The position numbers were made by a program, and so were the translations under genes. This document shows positions 59,193-64,000 of a DNA stretch of 64,000 bases, piece after piece. Every line of letters starts with the position of its first letter. The stretch's first letter is position 1. This stretch comes from Aspidiotus rigidus (lineage: Eukaryota > Arthropoda > Insecta > Hemiptera > Diaspididae): positions 250,501-314,500 of the forward strand of contig JAVHKY010000084.1 of NCBI GenBank assembly GCA_035079385.1, in the 5' to 3' direction. Under the pieces are notes generated by a model. It was not told the DNA's origin and made no database searches. It saw only the letters and a list, made by a program, of their open reading frames with translations.

Positions 59193-59671
59193 GTAAGCTT
59201 TTTGAACTAATACGGTAAAATTTAGAGGGGCGGAAGAGAGAGACTGAAAAATGAGGAAAAAACCAAGTACCTACGATTACAAAGAGAGACGAACTTGTAA
59301 GAGGGAAAATATTATGCTGATTGTGGTGCACGTGGGGTCTTACACGATACAATACGTACAACGACACCGGAAATCACATTCAAACAGAAGGTATGGAGAT
59401 CAATGTTGAATCAAAACTACAGTCGCAGCAGCTGTTCATACCTTTATTGCAGAATTAGCGGACAATATCTGTACTCTGTATACGCTCCTGATATGCGACG
59501 AAATGTCGATGGAAGTCCATTTGGTAGCATATAATCGGTATATTTATATTTTGTACAGAGAGCTCTGTACATAATTTGTACTATTGTTCTAGCTATATAG
59601 AGATACCTCGAGAAGGCTCAACTAACACACTGGTCTCGAAAAAGTAATTTCGTTTCTTCATAGGTCAGTTT

Positions 59672-59917
59672 CAATTGAAGCCTTGACAAAGAAAGGAGTT
59701 CAAGTGCCATCCACAAAATTATTACGTAGGAATGTATTTTCCATTTTAGTCTCTACAAACTGAATTTTTTTTTTTACTTTAATGTAGTCACATTGACAAT
59801 CACGAAACAGATACTATCCCCAAAAATTTTGATGTCCCAAAATAATGGAAAATACATTCCTACACAATAATTTTGTGGATGGCACTTGAACTCCTTTCTT
59901 TGTCACAGCTTCAATTG
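59672..59917. mobile_element. Hairpin MITE downstream of exon 17
   Basis: CAATTGAAGCCTTGACAAAG ... GGAAAATACATTCCTAC-type arms of about 75 bases (59672-59752 and about 59843-59917) are inverted copies with few mismatches around a T-rich loop. There is no coding sequence. Confidence 0.75.
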
Positions 59918-61265
59918 GTAATGGAATGAAATCTCATCGTTTGCGCGGTCGCTAAGTCATTTTTGAGGCTCCCTTATGTATCCGCAAGAAAAATAAAAAT
60001 AAAGTAATAAAATACAAGAGTAAGTCACCATGTGTCTCAGCATCCGGGTCTCTTGGTTTCATTTTCCCCCTCGACTGTAAGATAACGAAAATTCATTTCT
60101 CTATTTTTTTTTTTTTTCAACCGACTTTTCGTTGAGGGGGAAATGAATTTTCCTACCGAACGGTACGTTGTGTCGTCACGACTCAAAGAACACATCTTGT
60201 GTCACCTTGGATTTTATTTTTAACAGCGAACCTGTTTTATCGTAGAGTATTTTAAAGAAAAATGACGCGGCGCCGGGAGAGAAAACGTGGGACTTGGAAA
60301 AATGTTTACCTCCGGGCTACGTACGATAGGAGGGGGAATTGGAAAAATTTCTTCCTCCGAGCTATATATGATAGAAGGTGTTTCAGGCTAGTAAGACCGA
60401 AGATTGGAGATTATTGATATTCACCGGTGAATGTCGACAGACACCAGCTATTTTGGTGGACGCTGGAAGAAGAAGCAATGTGTGGTCATTCACCGGTGGA
60501 TGCTAAAATACACTAAGGGATACCGGCGAATGTTGTATGTAACAATAATAGTACGTTGTGTTTTGTTTTATCACTGTATTTCTCCTGTAGGAACGTGTTA
60601 AGTTAGTAGACCTACAGTATTTTCAATTGATTATCATCGAATGCACCTCATTCAGTTCATTACCTTCATTCGTAACAGTGTCGAGTGCTGTAAATATGAA
60701 CTGGAAAAAATTTTACAATAAGTTCAATACTTTACTTGCTTCAAAACGTGAAGACATTAGTTTCTTTTTTTCGCGCGAAAAATACGCGACTGTTTTACAA
60801 GAGAAGTGAAGGATGCGAAAACAAAATGCAAGACAAGAGCCGACGATCGTCGGGTGAAAAGATCGGATTTGATGAGTTAACAGTGAACGTCGAAGAAAAA
60901 TTAATTGTTCCCATGAGAGAGGGAGAGACAAACCGTACGTTATTATGTGACCACCGACGAAATTTTTGATATAGGTACCTCTCATGTCACAACAGCGGGT
61001 CTTGCTGCAACAAATAGATAGTTCTTGTTTTGTAAGTTGTAATGAGCGTATACTTACTTGTACCTCTCGTGACTGCACTCAATTGTGTTAATCTCTTTTT
61101 AAATCTTAGAATAAACTGAATTTTGAACATTCACTACATCTCTTCTGCAACTGTTAACATTCACTGGTTAATGTCCAAACTCTGAACTTTCCTTCTCACG
61201 ACCACCGCACCGGCCTTTTTGGAGATATTCACCGGTTTTGATCTTTCGCCGCAACATATATACTG
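59918..61265. repeat. Dispersed repeats, no gene recognised
   Basis: 60040-60110 repeats the family at 31320-31420. 60118-60370 repeats phrases from 1.7-5.7 kb (ACCGACTTTTC, GGAAAAATTTC, CGAGCTATATATGATAG). The word ATTCACCGGTGAATG and its variants recur at about 60420, 60490 and 60520. Short frames on both strands at 60713-61078 overlap and lack a domain. Confidence 0.5.
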
Positions 61266-61269
61266 TATA

Positions 61270-61520
61270 TCAATCCCAGTTAGTAAAAGCCTAGTTATAT
61301 TGTATATCAAGCCTAGTATAACGAAGGCTACAATTCGAAATTTTTTAGGCTAGTCGTTAATAGGCCTAGTACAGCATATTAGGCCCAGTATAATGAAGAC
61401 TAAGGTTTGACTTTTGCCAGGCTACTTCTTATAGGCCCAGTATAGTACATTAGGCCTATTAAAAAGAAGGCTACAGTTTGAAATATTGTTAAGTCCCTAG
61501 GCCTAGTATACTTTATCGAA
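61270..61520. repeat. About 80-base tandem repeat, block 1
   Basis: Three to four units of the form TAGGCCTAGTATAGTATATT, AGGCCCAGTATAATGAAGGC, TAAAGTTTGAAATTTTTTAG. Further blocks lie at 62195-62320 and 62640-62845. Confidence 0.7.
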
Positions 61521-61587
61521 GTGATTATGTACCGGTACTGTACTTTTTTAAACCGAGTTGACACGAATCTAGTTTTCTATATGGAGA

Positions 61588-61923
61588 TTGAAAAAACAAG
61601 AGATGAGTCAAGAGTCGCGTGAGGAGCCTCTTCTTAAACCACGTGATGAGGAAGTAAGTGTTGGTTCTGAGGTCGCAGGGAAGTTTCATGATCTAAGATT
61701 CCGGTCCAAAGTGAAAGCACGAGGTCGCCTTAAACGTTCTCAGCGACAGCTGTGCTCTTTTAATAGGAGTACTGCTGATAGGGAAATGTCAGGAGAGCCT
61801 CGTCAGAGAAGGAAACGTCAGGCGACTGCGGCAGTACCAGGTCCAAAGAAACGACAGCGCCGGTCTATATTCATCATTGCCCCGTCTGCGCCTCCGCGAT
61901 TGAAGAATTCGAGTCTGGTGTAA
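61588..61923 (+). CDS. Small basic protein, function unknown
   Basis: A 111-codon frame from ATG to TAA. The product is Arg/Lys/Glu-rich with a bipartite basic stretch (RQRRKRQATAAVPGPKKRQR) like a nuclear localisation signal, an N-terminal acidic part (EEPLLKPRDEEVSVGSE) and no hydrophobic core. I recognise no family. An earlier in-frame ATG is absent; a second Met (residue 6) could also start. It lies between blocks of the 80-base repeat and may be part of an element or chance. Confidence 0.25.
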   Translation: MKKQEMSQESREEPLLKPRDEEVSVGSEVAGKFHDLRFRSKVKARGRLKRSQRQLCSFNRSTADREMSGEPRQRRKRQATAAVPGPKKRQRRSIFIIAPSAPPRLKNSSLV

Positions 61924-62194
61924 TATTACAGAATGCTGCTGCCTCCCCGTGAGGTAGAGGAGTATCCCGACTGTGGAGCACCGTGAATTTTTCGTAAATT
62001 ATAACGAAACATTTTTTAGGGTGGATGAGAGAGGTGACTTGTGTTTCCGTGAATTATGACGAAAACCTTCTTAAGAGTGGATGGAAGACAACACACGAAG
62101 CGCATTAACGGTGAATAAAGTACAGTGTCGGTATAAAACGTTTAATTGACCGGTACAATACCGGTATATAACGCCATCCATACTTTATACTTAT

Positions 62195-62845
62195 TAAGCA
62201 TACTTAATATAAGCCTATAGTTATACTTACTAGGCTTGTCATTGTAGACCTAGTGTAGTGTATTAAGTCCAATATAATGAAGGCTAAAGTTTGAAATTTT
62301 TATTTTAGGCTACTTATTTGTGACGTCGACGCCGTTCGACGTCACGTATATAGCGTACCGTAGAGCAGTAGAGAATATTTAGCTTTGTAGAAAATATGTA
62401 GTTTACACGCACGATATAAGCTTAAAACCTTGATGAATCAAGTAGCCCGCATCTTTATACGATAAAGACCAATACGCAGTTTCTTTATAAGTACAGTAGT
62501 ACCTAACCAAAATTCATTCTACTCGTTCACATTATCATAGTATGTACTCTCTTTTGCTCAAGCCTGATTGAACAGTCTTAGTCGAGTAATTTGAACTTAG
62601 TATTTTATTCAAGTTGATCCCCTTAGCCAGCCCATCACATTATTATAGGCCTAGTGCAGTATATTAGACCCAGTATGATGTAGGCTAAAGCTTAAAATTT
62701 CTTAGGCTAGTTATTATAAGCCTAGTATAGGCTTAGTATAATGAAGGCTAATGATTGACAATTTCCAGGCTACGTATTACAAGCCTAGAAGTATAGTATA
62801 TTAGGCCCAATATCATGAAGGCTGAAGTTCGGAATTCCTAGTAGG
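62195..62845. repeat. About 80-base tandem repeat, blocks 2 and 3
   Basis: Units at 62195-62320 and 62640-62845 match block 1. They are separated by about 300 bases of unrelated sequence including GACGTCGACGCCGTTCGACG near 62320. Confidence 0.65.
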
Positions 62846-62846
62846 T

Positions 62847-63110
62847 ATTCAGTTTTTCAAAAAAATGAAAAGGTGTGAATTTATTCTGCATAAAATTTCC
62901 TTTCATATGCATTAAACTTCGAACAAATCTGTAAAATTTTTTCCTCCCATAAGAATACTGGTGGGATAAACTATAGAAACAATTTCAGGGTAAGAAAATT
63001 CAACACAGCGTAGATGGCGAGTTAGCGATCTTGTGTTTCTCTTTTTAGGGGTCTGTATCGAATACAACCAAAACGCAAAATGCATTGATAACACGTAGGC
63101 CTATAGCCAC
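62847..63110. repeat. Dispersed repeat copy without MITE (empty site)
   Basis: TTCAGTTTTTCAAAAAAATG ... CCTCCCATAAGAATACTGGT at 62847-62966 matches 63668-63990 except that the latter contains a 207-base insertion. A short unassigned segment follows. Confidence 0.65.
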
Positions 63111-63309
63111 TAGCCAGTATAGTACACTAGAACTGCCGTACAAAGTGAGATTGACCTATATCCAAAACCAAAACAACGATTCGGAGAGAACGAAAAAATT
63201 ATTCTAGGATCCTGCAAATTTCACGTTTTCTAATATTTTTATCTAAGAGACCGGTGGTCGTTTTAAATTTTTGTTAACTAGTTTTAGAGATATTTACTAA
63301 TATTCACGT

Positions 63310-63490
63310 GAGTGCCGTGAACAAAGGAATAGGACTTATATCCACTTTTGAATGATTTCACAGACGGAGCGCACACGCACACACTCGTAGGTAAATGCAC
63401 CAGAAGATCCATTTTTCTAGATTTGTATTTCAAAAGATATCTAGGTCAATCTCACTTTGTACGGCAGCAGAGGAAGTAGTAGGCTCACTC
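63310..63490. repeat. Repeat shared with 18560-18720
   Basis: CACGCACACACTCGTAGGTA and CCATTTTTCTAGATTTGTAT occur at both places with about 85% identity by eye. At 18.6 kb this lies next to the Helitron relic, so it may be Helitron sequence. Confidence 0.55.
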
Positions 63491-63749
63491 CTGCGATACC
63501 TACTACAATCTATTCCACAACTACAGACCCATAGAAACACAAGATCGTTAACTTTGATAGTTTGTTGGTTCTGCCACACGTACAAAAATCGCTGCAGTCA
63601 ACCTTCAGCACTTTAACACAGGCTCTTATGGAGACTTGATACTAAAACTTATTTTCCTCCACAAATATTCAGTTTTTCAAAAGAATGAAGAGATGTGAAT
63701 TTATTCTGCATAGAATTTCCTTTCATATGCGTCTAACTTCGAGCGAATA

Positions 63750-63956
63750 GGGTTTTTCCATGTCGGCGCATTGCATACATATTCTCCTATGTGTTATTGA
63801 AATGGTAGTATTTCTAACATTGCTCTTATGGGTGTTGCTGGATTGCATACTCATTTTCATTGTGGAGTAGTTTGCCATAAGAGCAATGTAAGAAATACTA
63901 CCATTTCGATAACACGTAGGAGAATACGTATGCAATGCGCCGACATGGAAAAGCCC
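63750..63956. mobile_element. MITE with about 95-base arms and TA duplication
   Basis: GGGTTTTTCCATGTCGGCGC and its near-complement form the ends. Arms run to about 63845 with CTCTTATGG and its complement. TA stands at both edges (63748-63749 and 63957-63958). Size, palindromic shape and TA duplication suggest a Tc1/mariner-type MITE. The related copy at 62.9 kb lacks it. Confidence 0.8.
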
Positions 63957-64000
63957 TATATGTGAAATTTTTCCCTCCCATAAGAATACATTGAGTGCGA

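Larger units (their letters stand above)
55281..57586 (+). pseudogene. Gypsy reverse transcriptase and RNase H, interrupted
   Basis: Reverse transcriptase starts with [10 protein letters not shown], then after a stop at 55548 [40 protein letters not shown] (palm motif A) and [17 protein letters not shown] (motif B). At 55929 a MULE separates these from [17 protein letters not shown] (motif C), which restarts at 56800. The thumb/connection region (57031-57300) has [16 protein letters not shown]. RNase H spans about 57230-57580: [31 protein letters not shown] and [16 protein letters not shown], with a frameshift at about 57300. Confidence 0.88.
53700..58155 (+). mobile_element. Decayed Ty3/Gypsy LTR retrotransposon
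   Basis: Gag, protease, reverse transcriptase, RNase H and integrase remnants follow in the order of Ty3/Gypsy elements. A likely 5' LTR ends just before 53821, where TGGCGACCAAGATAGGAC resembles the primer-binding site of many insect Gypsy elements. No 3' LTR is present; similarity stops in integrase at 58155, where the right inverted arm begins. Many stops and frameshifts are present. An 862-base MULE interrupts it at 55929-56790. Confidence 0.88.

Noticed and set aside
59664..59760. Acceptor-like cttcatag|G TCA GTT after exon 17, in the right phase to continue K-S-V.
   Set aside because: Only two residues fit the family. The sequence then enters the left arm of the hairpin at 59672, so it is more likely chance.
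60713..61078. Overlapping frames on both strands (121 and 77 codons).
   Set aside because: No domain, opposite-strand overlap and repeat-rich context; not supported as genes.

Overview
This window is animal nuclear DNA, most likely from an arthropod. One spliced gene runs through it on the + strand, and almost everything else is transposon sequence in various states of decay. The gene is an axonemal dynein heavy chain of the outer-arm DNAH5/DNAH8 group (the group that includes Drosophila kl-3). Frequent TAGGTACCTA and TAGGCCTA words, FLYWCH-bearing MULE transposons, Penelope-like elements, Helitrons and Merlin fit an insect, perhaps a sternorrhynchan. The species cannot be fixed from sequence alone.

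The dynein gene. Seventeen exons between 5980 and 59192 join in frame with matching intron phases. They encode about 1,022 residues: the AAA3-AAA4 linker, AAA4 with its P-loop (exon 3), stalk coiled coil 1, the microtubule-binding head, coiled coil 2 and most of AAA5. The gene begins before the recognised part and continues past the window; I found neither the N-terminal motor half nor AAA6 and the C-terminus. Introns are of two kinds. Five are 91-132 bases; the other eleven are 1.6-9.9 kb and packed with mobile DNA. Coding sequence is about 3.07 kb of a 53.2 kb span, and I saw no frameshift or stop in it.

Layout. 1-5.9 kb: upstream (probably intronic) repeats and segmental duplications. 6.1-16.0 kb (intron 1): a non-LTR retrotransposon remnant, a 3.1 kb MULE with a second MULE inside it, diverged tandem repeats, a small MULE and a TTAA-bounded palindromic element. 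16.2-26.5 kb (introns 2-4): a minisatellite, a Helitron relic, an LTR-like repeat and a non-LTR RNase H relic. 26.7-33.3 kb (intron 5): a foldback MITE, a 3.3 kb element with CACAGTG termini, and microsatellites. 34.1-36.1 kb: a MULE remnant. 36.2-40.7 kb (intron 9): a 3.9 kb element with about 535-base inverted arms, each carrying the same 122-codon ORF, around two Helitrons and a Penelope scrap. 41.3-46.0 kb (intron 11): a tRNA-derived sequence and a Penelope-like element with inverted tail copies. 46.5-49.5 kb: a Merlin element. 49.7-52.2 kb: a two-copy MITE family member and another MULE. 52.7-58.9 kb (intron 16): a decayed Ty3/Gypsy element between inverted tandem-repeat arms, with a MULE inserted in its reverse-transcriptase active-site motif. 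59.2-64 kb: hairpins, minisatellites, a small basic ORF and a MITE with a related empty site.

The genes do not form a pathway. The host gene makes a ciliary/flagellar motor, and the elements have accumulated in its long introns. No CRISPR, bacterial operon or viral genome is present.
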